DNA of 64,000 nt, taken from positions 4,216,001 to 4,280,000 of the forward strand of contig NC_091048.1 in assembly GCF_963966145.1 (NCBI RefSeq), in the 5' to 3' direction. Source of the stretch: Tenebrio molitor (Eukaryota > Arthropoda > Insecta > Coleoptera > Tenebrionidae). Positions 10,499-22,869 of this stretch are shown piece by piece (the first letter of the stretch is position 1; the number at the start of each line of letters is the position of its first letter). The translations under genes were made by a program, and so were the position numbers. Below the pieces are notes generated by a model. That model made no database searches and was not told where the DNA came from. It worked only from the letters and a program-made list of their open reading frames with translations.

Positions 10499-10723
10499 GA
10501 CCTAATTTTTTATATCTGATCAATTTCCCAATTTTCACTTAAATATTTTTGCTTTAGACAATTTTATTCGTTGATATTTGGGAATTTTTATTCAAAGGTT
10601 AAACCCTCGAGCTAAAGCTCTCGCGCCTAACCAGAATAAAAATGTCCAAATTCAACTCGTAAAATTGTCAAACGAAAAAGTTTTCGTAAAATTGAAAAAT
10701 TTTATACGATAAAAAATTAGGTC
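10499..10723. mobile_element. Foldback / palindromic MITE
   Basis: The outer arms GACCTAATTTTTTAT (10499-10513) and ATAAAAAATTAGGTC (10709-10723) are perfect inverted repeats. Inner blocks are also mirrored: GACAATTTTA with TAAAATTGTC, and GGTTA plus TTTTTATTC with GAATAAAAA plus TAACC. The centre is GAGCTAAAGCTC, so the whole 225 bp can fold into one imperfect hairpin. There is no coding content. The superfamily is unknown because no clear target duplication is seen. Confidence 0.75.
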
Positions 10724-10739
10724 TTTGCCACCAGGTTTT

Positions 10740-11520
10740 CCCAAAAAATGCTTTCACTAATTTTCTTATTTACTACGCTCTCATGCTCTTTAATAATCTG
10801 ATTCAATCCATCCTTCATTATTATCTCTCCTTGATAGATACAGTGTCTACTGTAACTCTGCACTGCACCCCTTGGAAATAAATATCCTATTTACTTAGCT
10901 ATTTATTTATTTCCTTTTTTCAATTTGCATGATTCTTGCTTCTTTTTCTTTATGGAAGAACATCCTTATTTATCACATTTTAATCATAATTACAATTTTT
11001 TTTCTCTAACTTCTTTCACTAAATCTTCATTTACTCTCGTTTCTCAACCAAGATAAAGCCTTCATTGCTCCTTGTTCCATTTAACAATCTTTTTTGTTCT
11101 TTTATGTTCACCTATTTTTTATATGTATATCCATTTTCTAATTTAGTTTTTCTTCCTATTTCACTGTTATTTGTTCTGATTCCAAGCACATTCATTTCAT
11201 GAAAATCACCCATTTAGGCTCCTAAGTATAATTCTCAAATGAATACTTATCCACTTCTTTTTTTCTTAACTTTACGATGTTTTATGAAAATTTCTTATTC
11301 TTTATTCATCCGGCAATTAATTTCTTCTAAGTCTTTTTTCAAATCTGCCCCAACTGTTTTCTCCTCCACAACTTGACGTATCCTCTATTCTATTTCTAGC
11401 TCATACACTCTAAAAACAATTTACCATTCCTTTTGTTCCATACATCTATACTCAGACTAGCTTCTCGTGTGCTTAAATCTTTTCCTCTTTTTATCCAGAC
11501 TGGTTCACAACTGTATCAAC
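10740..11520. other. Pyrimidine-rich non-coding tract
   Basis: Third C/T-rich stretch on the + strand (compare 2380-3280 and 5270-5780). No supportable gene. Confidence 0.45.
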
Positions 11521-13218
11521 ATTTGAGAAAAATAAATCGGATTCTGTTACAAAGTGATCAGACAAATCGCAAAATGCAAGAGAAGACTTGATCAAGGGGA
11601 ACAATACGTTTTAGAAAATTACCTTCAACCGTTCTTTATTTTTATTGACAAAGAGAGTTCCTCCTGAAGCTTTCAGATATTACGAATGTGAACAACAAAA
11701 TGAAAGACACTGAAATATGACCAGAATATCCGACAAAAATGTTACTCTCGAGTGCATCTCTCGTTTTATTTCTATCCCCTGGAAATGCTGTTGCCAAATA
11801 GTTTCAACGATATTTGGTTCGGGAAGTCTTGCGTTTTTCAGCACTGATAAAACAGCTTAAAAAATGCCCCCCGCGACTGAAATCCTTGCAGTCGTTTACT
11901 TTTTCCTAGGTCGTTACATCCACGGTTATAATACCTTGTGAATTATCAAATGCAGCGTCTCCGGAACTTATGAATAATGAACGAAAGCATTAGTCCTCCT
12001 GCCAACAATGCGTTCTGTGGGCGCATCTCCTGCTCTCTAGTCTAGGTTGGGTTAATTGGTCGGAAGAGCGCGATGCTTATTTAAAACACTGGCCCTGCAG
12101 ATGAAACGGCTATTACTCAAGATTTAAGAGCTGCCATTCCGTTGGGAAATCTCTGTTACCAACTGAGCCAGACGCGCCCCCATTCGTTATTTCCGTCTCC
12201 TCACGTCGACTCCGTCTACGAAAAACACGAAAATAAAGAATCAATCGACGATTCCTCAAAACACCAAGTCCGTCTGATTAATTCCGTCGGAGGAAACCTA
12301 AACCTGAAGCGGTAATTGTCGCTGGAACGAGCCAAAGCGAGGAAGCCTCGCAGGAGAGGAAATGAAAGTGTGAAGTTCCAGCTGATACTCCCTCCTTGGG
12401 GTTGTTTCGAGAGGTGTAATTTAAGATTTTACGTTAGCATCAAGTTCATTACGTAAAATTTACATTTCGGTCATTCCCTCTAATGGCCTCGAATTTAATT
12501 AAATGATAATTAACGGGATGGAGAATCAAAATTAGTTCTTCTTCATTAAGGAGTTCGTGATTGAAAAACGGACAATGAATGCGACATTGCCGAGCGACGA
12601 CGCCTCCCACTATGAAGATTAAAACAACCCCGGCTTTGTATCGATGGAGGTTGTTTTATTGTGGCACTAATCCATAACAGAAATGTTTGGTGGCGGGTTA
12701 CCGTACCTCGCTAAGATTCCATTAAACTTTACAGACACGAGAAATTAAATTACATTTCAAGAAGACTCTCAGACGTTAATTAATGCAATTTGAGAGAACC
12801 ATTCAGGACCAATGATGAGCGTACTCTGTACCGCATTCGATAAAGAGATAAATAATGTGAGAACGAGAACGGTGAGATGCAAGATGCGACAGATGTAATT
12901 AAATTGTCTTGAAAATGGCACGCCGAACAAAGACAAAGATTCTCACTTCGGAGATGCTCAGGGTAATTTTTAAATCAACAAATCCTAATCACAGACAAAC
13001 TGAATTAATGAGGATCAACTTCGTAGTTTGCGCAGACTTTGCAAAAAAACCACATTACTAATTTTTGAACTGGATAAAAAAAAAATCAAATATTGTCTTT
13101 AAAAACTCAGACTTAAAAGAAACTGTTAAATAAAGTTAGAAATACAATCGCAATAGAAATTATAGGTCTGAAAACGAAACAACCCTAATAAAATAGTATA
13201 TTATTTAAAAGAATGCTG
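11520..13218. other. No gene recognised
   Basis: Composition changes to moderately GC-rich between about 11900 and 12700, where the sequence looks less repetitive. No frame longer than 60 codons with coding character is present on either strand. Conserved non-coding DNA is possible but cannot be shown here. Confidence 0.45.
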
Positions 13219-13281
13219 TAATGATGGCTATTACGCACTCGGGTGATTACATTTCATCTTCGTGCGTAATAGCCCCCATTA
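13219..13281. repeat. Hairpin with 20-bp arms
   Basis: The arms TAATGATGGCTATTACGCAC (13219-13238) and GTGCGTAATAGCCCCCATTA (13262-13281) match at about 18 of 20 positions around a 23-base loop. It may be a small palindromic MITE remnant or a structured RNA element; nothing decides between them. Confidence 0.7.
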
Positions 13282-15642
13282 TTTCTATTTCGCACTGGTT
13301 GCCATAACGTCATAATGACCAATTTGAATAATAATAATTGATTATTTGGAGTACTATCAACTATCCTGTCAATAGTGTGTCTAACGATCATTTAAGAGTT
13401 ATATCATTTTATTTAAACATCTACAGCAATTTTTAATAAATAATCATGACTAAAATATCCGAATGTTTTAGCTAAAGGTTCAATGAAACCGATGTAATTG
13501 TTGAAATCGTAACAGCTTGTCCCACTCTCCCCTGCACATAATTTTTTCTCGCTTTAAGAGAGAAATGTTCTCCGTCGAGTCATAGTTCTGATATTTTATT
13601 AAAATCTACTTTGTGCTTTCAGCAATATTAATTACTGACTTTTCTCCTTTGTGCATTTTCTTCTCCGCTTAATCAAAAAACATTTCGATGCTCATAATGT
13701 AATAAGTGTAAGAAATAATCAGAAGAAACACTCGTCTGGCTTTGTTCTCTCGTCCCGGACCTAACACTCCCTTTCCCGAGCCTGTCACTACGCTTTTATT
13801 TATTTGTTGCAATTTTATGCAAAGAAAAATAAATGACACAGATTAACGTCGGAAACATTGTTTGATTGTCTATTCTACAAACGTAGCCTGGCAGATCAAC
13901 GAAGGCAGCTATAATACGTTTTACAACTTGTGGCACTTCGTACATGGACACTTTTATAGCATGTTTTCTACGCACATTTATGTCTTCGAAAATGTACTTG
14001 ATGTTTTAATCATCACTGGTTATCGTCGCATTTCCGTTTTGAAAACACTGATAGTCCAGTCAATACATATACGACGGCGCCCATATAATCACCTGCATTA
14101 CAACTATGGTTTCCTATTGGTTAAAGGACGCGCGTTAAGAAGTATGGTGCTCAATGCACGTAGCCGAAATCTCCATCCATTCTTAAAGTAGTAAGATTTA
14201 AATTTCCCGCACAAAACTCAAATTTGGCGAGCCAGTGTAAATCAAGGTCTTCATGCCGTCACTACGATTTAATTTGCATCCCGTGTACACTTACGCCGGT
14301 TCTGTATTTAACGTGTACCCTGCGAACCTTTTAATTCTGGAATTGACATTGCGCGAGGGGCATCTCCCCCATGCAGAGGGTAACACGAGTCCGACCGTTG
14401 TGCAATACACCGAAATGTGGCCATCCCTAATTGCTATTAATCCCTCACTGTATGAATATTTACAAAATTTCGATGCCATAAATAAAACGAATGCGTTAGA
14501 TAATGGTCAGTTAACAGTACACAACAGGGTGACCCGTCGGGCAGAGTTGACCACCCACCCTCGACGGCGGATTTTCATGAAACACCTAAAAAGCAGTCTA
14601 CTCCCATGTAGGTTTTGTTTTTAGGCGAGTGTTATTAAATTTACCTTCTGTTGCAAGCCAGACTAATTAAACTGGCATTTGCCACGCGAAATGGTGCGCC
14701 CTTTCTCGACAAAAACTACCCTAATTGGTCCGGAAGTGAAATATTCCGCCGCCATCGAAATCGTGTACTCGACAATTCGAAGTCTTCGGAATTTTCCGAT
14801 TTTACGCAACGCGCCTAACGACGCAGGGTGCAACCCTATGATTACCTGTACCGACACCCTCGCGCCTAATTTCCTCCTAATGTGGCGTCATTTATAAAAT
14901 ACGCATCTGCGTGTCAAATTTTTTTATTCGGTGACACAAGACCATAAATAATTCCAGCAAAAATTAGTCGAGTTTACAGAAAAATCCACCCTTATGGTTT
15001 ACGACTTGCGTGCTGGACTACACCGGTTCGAATATTTCTGATAACCTAGAATTTACAAGTTACATCTGTTACATTATTTATTACCCCAAATTAAGGTCCA
15101 TTTCTAACCTTGCAACTGTTATTAAGTGAATAATCTTGCATAAATTCCACCGTCAAAAAGGCACACGGCGGGGGCGGTAAACAGCCCTCCATTTGTCACA
15201 ATTAGCCGACTTTTCTCGAGTTGTTTCAATCAGTATGGGGGCGCAAATGCGGTGGTTGCTCAACCAGGAATCACTCTCCTTATCTTGTCTGCCTAATAGT
15301 GGGAAAGGGTGGAAGTCACGCCGCCGCCGGATTCTTTCGTCGTTCATTTATCTTAATTAATGTAATTTGTGTACTGCGGTTAATTATTGTAATTTATATT
15401 CTGTGGTGTGGTGTCGCGCGGAGAAATGTTTGGGATTTCTGTTGGTAAATATTAAATTAAAGGGGGTATTTTACGTTCTGTGGTAGGAAGAATGTCGCGG
15501 GAGAAATATTGCGGCGCAAGAGAAAAAATATTTTTAATGGAGTTTTCGGCTCATAAAGCCATTAGCAACGCGACTTGTAGTTTGCGATTTATCGAGCCAC
15601 ACACTAAAAGTCGGAAGGGTAACAAGTTATGAAAGTTTTTCC
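13282..15642. other. No gene recognised
   Basis: Several open frames exist (for example 13862-14191 and 14253-14624, +). They show no domain, no repeated coding signature and no good splice pairing. Composition is mixed. I leave them unannotated. Confidence 0.45.
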
Positions 15643-15715
15643 ATGAGTGAAATATTTCCGAAACTAAAAAACTTCAGAGAACAATTAGACACGCGCCCAT
15701 ACACATCTGCAAGCG
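15643..15715 (+). CDS. Possible short coding exon before a strong donor site
   Basis: An ATG at 15643 opens 24 codons (beginning MSEIFPKLKNFREQLDTRPY) that run into GCG|GTAAGT, an excellent splice donor, in phase 1. The frame is also open upstream of the ATG. The peptide is hydrophilic and matches nothing I recognise. It could be an alternative first exon of a + strand gene, or a chance open frame next to a donor-like site. No acceptor or promoter has been tied to it. Confidence 0.2.
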
Positions 15716-16219
15716 GTAAGTAACTTCGGCTCAAGACATAACTTTCTGTAAGCCGCTGCAAACCAGCAAATTTATAAGTTTCGGTTTAATGACCCTAAAT
15801 ATGTTTTTTTCTCCGTATTATGTAAATTCTGCACAACAAATAATGGAAGAGCAAGAATTTACAACACAACATTTACGATTTTAGATATTTTATTCGAAAA
15901 CAAGTCTGTACACATAAAACAATGTTTGGAGAGCGTCCAGGAAAAATCCAATTTCTGGAGATAAATTGAATATAAAGATCTATTTCGTTTTTATCAAGTT
16001 CTGATAAATTATTTGAGACTACTTTGTTCTTGTTCACAGTTCACACAGATTTATCCAAGGTTTGTCTGTAGCAATTCTCAACAACTGATGATTTGGAATA
16101 GATGACCTACGTCAATTATTATACCTATTGAAATTAATTAATTTAAATCAACTTTCACAATACAATGAATAGAATGAACATACAGAAATAAGATTAAAAA
16201 TTATCACAAGGAACCTACA

Positions 16220-16413
16220 TCGGGTGTTCATTTAAATTTCTCCTCAAAGATGACGATTGTGAACGCACCACTCGTCAGTCTACACAGTAAAAACACAAAC
16301 AATGCAAAAAGTGAGGTTAGATTCGAACAGCTGATCCGTGATCCGTAATCCGTGGTGCGTTCGGACTTGACTTTTCAACGCCAACTTTGAGGAGAAACTT
16401 AAATGAACACCCG
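16220..16413. mobile_element. MITE family 1, copy B
   Basis: Ends CGGGTGTTCATTTAAATTTC and its inverse, with an interior sharing the GATTGTGAACGCACCACTCG and TGGTGCGTTCGGAC blocks of copy A. About 194 bp and non-coding. The TA flanks are less clear than in copies C and D, probably because of later mutation. Confidence 0.85.
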
Positions 16414-16497
16414 TTATAAGAAATAAGATCAAAACTAATTTTCTTTTTCAAATTAAAAGAACGTTTTTGCAAAGCTCATCTATGCTTCTTTATTGAA

Positions 16498-16654
16498 TTA
16501 GTTCCGGTGTTCCTCAAGACTCTAATCTTGAACCACTATTATTTCAAATATGTATTAAGTAGTCTGAAAATTTCCTTTGAAAGGTACATTTTTATTTTTG
16601 CAAACTAATCATGTTCAGATCGTTAACTGATATAAAAACATAAAATTACCATTT
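16498..16654 (+). pseudogene. Decayed LINE reverse transcriptase fragment
   Basis: One frame reads SSGVPQDSNLEPLLF, a clear match to the GVPQGSxLGPLLF block of jockey/CR1-type non-LTR reverse transcriptases. About 80 bases further on, broken frames give FLFLQTN and FRSLTDI-like pieces where FLFADDLK and FRSI..D are expected, so the catalytic aspartates are lost. It is an old, truncated, non-functional copy. Confidence 0.55.
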
Positions 16655-16659
16655 TTTTC

Positions 16660-18214
16660 TAGGTTCTAATAACGGCAATGCAATGTCAATATATTGTAAC
16701 TTACTCCACTGATTTTAAATAAGGTCATTTAATTGTTTATTTATTTATTTTTATCCAGAATAAGGTGTCTGAATTACTGCTAGGGACTGGTAGTATAAAT
16801 TCTTCTACGAATATTTATTTATGTGATGTTTAATAAATTTGATAATTGTTAATTACACAGAGCGTCTCAGTAGTAGAAATTGATTTGTAAAATTAAAAAA
16901 CCATATACTTTTACATCTACTCATAATGGGGTGTTAGAGGGTTCAGTCTGGTCTACTTACTGTTATTTAAGACAGGTCTGTTAGTATCTTAACATAGTGA
17001 GCGTCAAGTAAAAAAATGATTTGTTTTTCTTCTCAAATCATAAAAAAAAAATCTCAAGGTTAATCTGTTTGTTTAAAAAATTTCTTTGTCATTTTTGGAG
17101 TTAAATGGTAACAGATCATTCATTTCCTATTAAAAATTTTCAAAATTGTTTAAACGGAATAAATAATTTTTTGTTTTCAAATCGCAAAACGCAAAGTTTC
17201 AAATCTCTTTCCAGTTCATTTAACTCAACTTTTAGAAGATATTAATATTTTAAATAGAAAATCAGATATTCAAAAAGTGAAAATTTTGGTTAAGATGTTC
17301 TTCTTGTTAAATAAATCAAAAGCAAACTAAGTAGCTGCAGTAAATTTACACAAATTTAAAAAAAGTACGCTAAGCTTACAAATTACGAAATTACAATATT
17401 TAAGAATTAAATGAGGAAATCACACAAATGATCGAAAAGTATTAAGAAACTAGAATATTTCAGGGAAATAATTGTACCTTCGATACTTATTGTTAGTAGT
17501 GAAAAGTAAGTTAAAAAGGTATCTACGTCCTACCATTTACATTTAAAAAACCAAACTATGTATGTACTTCTGAAAGTAAAACATTACAACATAAATAAAA
17601 TCTGGTGTGATCTGCCACGACCAAACGCAGGTCAAATTAAAGCTTAGGAAAAAGAGCCCGTTACACCAGAGTATACTCGGCACAGCTATGCAGCTCAATG
17701 ACGTCATATCGTGATGGAACAAAATGCAAAACACAACCAGTAATCTTCCCTTTCTAACAAATTTTGTTTGAAGAAAATTGATCGATTAGTTTTTGAATTA
17801 ACTCAAAACAAACAGATAGACAGACAGACAATAATTCTAAAAAGTGGCAAAAGATCTTCCTTTTGTATAAGGTAAACAATCCACAAAGTTTAAAATTTGT
17901 TTAAATATCTAAGTAACAGACAGACAATCAGTGCGATTCTGTTTCCAAATAGTTATAATATCGATCGTTACATTGAAAATTGGTTGTTTTAAATATTTTT
18001 TTAAAAATTAGAAAATCACTTCCGAATCAAAATTTAAAAAAAATCAAGTTAATTTAGCAAATATATACTTGTAGAGATCATCAACTTGCTTTAAGAAATC
18101 AGCAAGCTCTTTAAAAATCATTTTAAAAAATCGATCGTTAAAATAACGATCGCTAAATCATAACAATGTGTAAATGGAATCGCACAGATTGTAAAGTATA
18201 AATTATCTACCAAA
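16660..18214. other. AT-rich DNA, no gene recognised
   Basis: AT-rich sequence with a short TTTA microsatellite near 16733-16754 and short GACA repeats near 17815. No supportable gene or RNA. Confidence 0.5.
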
Positions 18215-18216
18215 TA

Positions 18217-18538
18217 TCGTGCCTTCAAATGAAATCCTGGGCTGGGAAGGCGTTGGATACCGTCAATTGTTGTGCTTTTTTAAAGCGTAGATTAATTGGA
18301 GCATGTTGACAGCTAACCTAAAATTTAGAGCCAAAAAAATCTTTTTTTTTCTTTCTTTGCAATGTTTTACATTTAAAATAGAATAACTTAACGATTCCTA
18401 TTCTCGAAGCAAATATCGAAGGGCACCCTTTGCTGAAAACAAACATGTTCAATCGAACGGCGGGAAATTTAAACTTTGTTCTAAACGGTTTAATTTTTCC
18501 AGCGCCTACTCAGCCCAGGATTCCATTTGAACGCGCGA
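18217..18538. mobile_element. TA-flanked MITE (TCGTGCCTTCAAATG family)
   Basis: The left end TCGTGCCTTCAAATGAAATC and the right end, read inverted, TCGCGCGTTCAAATGGAATC, continue into a shared CCTGGGCTG and AGGCG, giving about 38-bp inverted repeats. TA lies just outside both ends (18215-18216 and 18539-18540). The 322-bp element has no coding frame. Its first bases resemble those of MITE family 1 and the 55618 element. Confidence 0.85.
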
Positions 18539-18540
18539 TA

Positions 18541-20370
18541 TAAAACAATGATTGAATTTTTTTTTTCCAAATATTCAATGGAATTAATTTTCGGGTTCAT
18601 CAAAGACCAATTTTTCCACAATCTTTAAATACCAATTTGAAAAACAAAAAGACGGTGTAATGTAATAGACTTGCTACTTACTTTTTTATGACGCAAGCCT
18701 CGTGTTTAAAGCTAAATCATAATTCATTAAATTGAACATAAAAACACAGGAAGAAGGCAAATTTGTTTTTTTACATCATAAAAAAATAAAACATTAGAAC
18801 AGATTAATTGGATTCATTTTAGGTTATAAAAAATCTCCCTAATTTTTTGATACTACTTCGTAAAATAAAAAGGTTCAGAGTGCTTGAATAATACAGGGAG
18901 GGTTTCAGGTTTCTGCCTAAAGCGAGGTTTACTACTCATTATTCATTCTTTAATATACCGAGAAACGCCCTACATTATAAATTATCGATCGATGATTCAT
19001 CAGAATAAACACTTATAAAGTAAAAAAAACGATGGGGTTTAAAAAATTTGCTGTTAACAAAAATAATACATAAAAATGTCATTTGATTCCATTATTTTCC
19101 TAATGGAAGTTATTAAAAAAAAACTATCAGACAGATCTCTAGGTGAGACTATAAATCCACACAAAGATTTAAAAAAATTGGAAAATCTAAGAAAACTTCT
19201 GAAGCTTTTCCTTTGTTGGGTGGTGCATATGTGTAACTGGGCGAAAATTAAATTTAAAAAACATTTTTTATGAAAATGGCGCATCACGGTTTACAGCTCT
19301 TCTGAAAGCTCAGTAGCCATCAAAGACCAACGTGGTACTTGAAGTGAAAATCTCTAAAGCTCCATTTTATTGATTTCACAGTGCACGACAACACTGAATT
19401 TTACATAGTTTGTCCATTGATCTAATAGCAAAGCGCACAGACCACTTCGTCTGCAGTCCGACTAAAAAACTTTCCATGCATAATTCAAAAACAAACATTA
19501 CCCGAATTGCAATTTACGATCCCCACTGCAAACCCAACCCCATCACTATTTGATTTTAATCGACTGTTGCGCTCGCCCAAGATGCAATTTAATCATCGGC
19601 GCGGTGAGACGTCTGGCGTTATTGAATGAAAGCAACTTTTCCTTTCGGAAATGCACGTACGAACGGCATTAACCTTACACGAGCCGTAGTATCGTACGTT
19701 TCCCTGCAGAGCGTCGCGACGCCTGTGTCGTGACCCGGCGGCGCCGAGTTCACCGCTTCTTCAGCCGCCGCATCATGAATATACATCATCCACAGTGATC
19801 GGCGCCCTACAACAGATACCTAACATAATGGATTGTTATGGATGAAAATAAGAAGAGTGACACTCGAGACCATCACATCCAAGATGTTTTCGGGGCCAAA
19901 TCGAGCGGTAAACAGAAGGAAAAATCGAGGGGTGGAGAACTGGGCCAAGGGTTTCCATCACGATCAAGGCTTCATCTGGGCGAAATCCGTTTTCTTTACA
20001 AAAATTTATGGACGAACAAATAAACATATTTCACAATTTGAATAAATTTTTACGTAATTTCTCTTTAAGAGTACTTTCAAAAGTATAAAATACAAAGCAC
20101 TTTAAAAGGTAGTTTCTGATATAACAGATAGAGAATTTAATGAACTTTCATAGCAGAGCTTTCAGCGTGTCCAACCCTACTCATTAGATCTAACAAGACC
20201 AAAGCTGCGCTTGTTTGGAAAAAAATTTCCTTTTTGCGCTTAAATTAGTTAACTGGTCCTGGCACTGATTTGGGTACACAAGACTCAAGCGCCGTGATCA
20301 CACATGATGCCGGATGCGAATGTCGAATTAAAAAGGAAAACACTCACAGAAGAGTATTTATGGGCACTCA
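18541..20370. other. No gene recognised
   Basis: AT-rich up to about 19480, then a GC-rich patch (about 19560-19830) without a convincing frame on either strand. Complementary short frames at 19833-20045 have no domain. The patch could be a regulatory or untranslated region, but nothing proves it. Confidence 0.4.
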
Positions 20371-20371
20371 C

Positions 20372-20431
20372 GTTGTCCGTGCGCGCAAATTCAGTCCGCC
20401 AGCTTAAGACAGCTTTAAATTTATTAAAAAC
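20372..20431 (-). CDS. Candidate 60-nt internal exon
   Basis: On the minus strand a pyrimidine-rich acceptor (TTATTCCGCAG) is followed by 20 open codons and then AAC|GTGAGT, a strong donor, phase 0 on both sides. The peptide begins VFNKFKAVLSWRTEFARTDN and is not recognised. It lies downstream of the minus-strand terminal exon at 23029, so it would be an alternative 3' exon or part of another gene. Short length and AT-rich first half make chance possible. Confidence 0.25.
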
Positions 20432-20739
20432 CTGCGGAATAAGTTTAATTAACTTTAAGACATGATAAAAAATATGAAATTTTATCCATTTTTTAATTGC
20501 CAATAACTTTTTTATTACATCCACCGCTATATAATTAAATTTCGTAGCCGATTAAAAAAGTTTAATCCTCTTACGTTTAGGACGTAAAGAGAGATGTATT
20601 TTTGCACGTGGCAAGTATATTTTAGTACGTCATAATTAAATAGAAAGTGGTTGTAAACACACAAGAGAAATCCGAGGATTTGTTTTTCAGAATTAAAAGA
20701 ACGTTGGACGTTGGTAAAAATTCTTTATCTTCTCCACAG

Positions 20740-20844
20740 AGGCGGTTAAAGTGTCATTTTTTTGAGCGGAGTAGAAGTACTTCAAGCCTTTCAAGTCTTA
20801 GGAGTAGAAGTGTCCATAGGTTGTTCGACCGAGTCAAATGTAAG
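20740..20844 (+). CDS. Candidate 105-nt internal exon, Ser/Arg-rich
   Basis: A good acceptor (CTTTATCTTCTCCACAG) precedes 35 open codons, which end at AAG|GTAATT in phase 0. The peptide is rich in Ser, Arg and Leu (for example RSRSTSSLSSLRSRSVHRLF). The frame stays open upstream through another acceptor-like site. Domain and product are unknown. It could belong to the same + strand gene as the 1607 exon, but no connection is demonstrable. Confidence 0.3.
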
Positions 20845-20859
20845 GTAATTTGAAGCATT

Positions 20860-22700
20860 TGTCACGATTTATGTATCAATTACAACAAATATTTAATAAT
20901 AACTAAATTATTCCTATTAAAATAAAGTCTCCAAAACAGAGAAATAACGAAATTATTATCCAATATTTCACCCACTGTCGTATCTAACGAGTCGTTCGTT
21001 GTGGGCGTGTCCATGCTGTCAGATGTGATATCAAAATCAGAAATAACGCAAGCAAGATGGTCGTTCAGTGTTAAAAAGTAAACAGTTGTAAGTTGTAATC
21101 GTTTGCTATTCACGTTTTCATAATTTTTGTTATATTTAGCGATATCTCAAGTATGTCCGATGCCATTGAAAACGAAATGCATCAGGTCAGGTCACTTGCC
21201 GCGACAGACATTGCTTTCATAGTCCTTGTGCAGTGATCATTATTGTCATATTGTCTCCAGTAAATAAACGTAAAAAAATAATAGGTGGATCGTCAACAGT
21301 TGGTTCATTCAAGCTTAGCGCATGCTTGGAACATCTTACTACAATAAGACGAACAACTCCTGAAGCACAATTGAGAGAATTAAAACCTATGACACGACCA
21401 TGGACGACACACCTTTAGATATAACTTGTTTCAAGCCGATTTTTCTCTTTTTTTGCTGTCGACATGTGTACGTCGCATTGTGCAGATGCCTTCAAACAAC
21501 TTGTTTGAAAGAAAGAATTTATTAGGGATTTATTTTGAAACGTAAACCATGAAGGACATCATCGACATAATCTCAAGTATTTCCCACAACGGACCAAACA
21601 AAAGTTAAAACCTGTATTCCAGGAGATATTTTCAGACCATCTGACCAATCCCGCTCCGACATCCGTCGATTAGTTCCTGTCCATTTTTTAACGTTCAGCT
21701 TCCCGTTCGGTGAATTTCCTGCAGGAGACTTTTGATGATGAATTAAGACAACGAAGCGATGCCACTATCGATCGTGCTCCTTCCTGTTGGCATGGGAGAA
21801 AGATAACTCCTCCAATTTCGGCTGTTGTCGAATTCCACGGCAGCATCGCGCAAACACTCACTCTACCAATATCATCCTCGTCCAGATTTATGTGTACGAG
21901 ACTTTTTATTGGGTTGTGTTTGCCAACAGCGCCTTGCATGAACAAGATTACGTTTAAATCTGATATTTGTGGAGGCTTTGAGGAAGACATCGCCGATTCG
22001 ATGACGGCTCCGTCTTTTAGGATGTACGACGCGACCGGAATTTATTCCGGAGAACCCCGTACGCGGAATCAATCGAGCAGAATCCGATGGAAACAAACTC
22101 CCTCTAATAAGATAAATGTGAACGGGGCGGCATTGTCGTGGCGGTTTTTACAGGTCGTGTAACCGACACCACATCCAAACTAAATCACTTTAACAACCTC
22201 CTGCGTCTTACGATATTGTTACGACTCTCACGAATCGAACGCGAAGTTGAGGAGAGCCACTCGATCTTTATTTAAGTCGGGGGACCTTTTCGCCAAACGA
22301 ATTAGAAGAAATAAACAGGACACTCTTCGCTTCGCTGCCACTTTCGTGTAGGTCAGATGGACGCCCGCAGGATCAATAACTGCAAGGCGGGAAGTAATTC
22401 ATTGGAAGAATTGATCTTTGTTCTCGGTTATTAATAAAAGATACCGAGAGAAAATTATTTGTAACAGGCGCTGACTCACATAAAACTGTCCTCCCCTTTA
22501 ATATCCATAACACCGATCAAACATTAATCTTTATCACATACACTGCCTCTCTGACAATGTAAGAAGATCTAACGCCAAAAGTGCGTCCTTCCTCCTCAAA
22601 TTGATGAACACATTATTTACACATAAGACCCCGCAGGGTTGACTCTCTCACTGTAGAATTCAACCCTTGTTAGATGAATTATAGAGATGCGGAGGTTCAA
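20860..22700. other. Mostly unassigned; doubly open region at 21.7-22.2 kb
   Basis: Between 21688 and 22162 both strands are open for long runs (150 codons + and 100 codons -) in GC-richer DNA. Neither has a recognisable domain or paired strong splice sites, so I do not call either a gene, although one may be real. The remainder has no supportable feature. Confidence 0.35.
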
Positions 22701-22718
22701 AACAGTTATTTGTATATC

Positions 22719-22825
22719 AAGGCCGCGAAATGATTCTTTAACGTACCGAGAGAAAAATTGGCGCCGAGGCCGCTCGCGGCCGAGGCAAACAATCTCGAGG
22801 ACGTTAAGGGATTTCGCGACCAAGG
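22719..22825. repeat. Foldback with GGCCGCGAAAT arms
   Basis: The arm at 22719-22744 (AAGGCCGCGAAAT then TTTAACGT) is mirrored at 22801-22825 (ACGTTAA then ATTTCGCGACC). The centre is very GC-rich (GAGGCCGCTCGCGGCC). It forms part of a cluster with the hairpins at 22870-22945 that reuse the same arm sequence. Confidence 0.7.
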
Positions 22826-22869
22826 TGTACACAATATTTTTTCTGTACCGAAAATCAAATCTAACTTTA

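Noticed and set aside
12159..12170. tRNA or SINE head suggested by a perfect A-box (TGGCTCAGTTGG, minus strand)
   Set aside because: No B-box, no cloverleaf and no acceptor pairing follow downstream; a single A-box match is not enough.
16927..16970. GVLEGSVWST reading resembling an RT block
   Set aside because: Only nine or ten residues match, it needs a precise frame choice, and no other RT motif is near; likely chance.
21688..22162. Long overlapping open frames on both strands
   Set aside because: Neither frame has a domain or paired strong splice sites, so I cannot tell which strand, if either, is coding.
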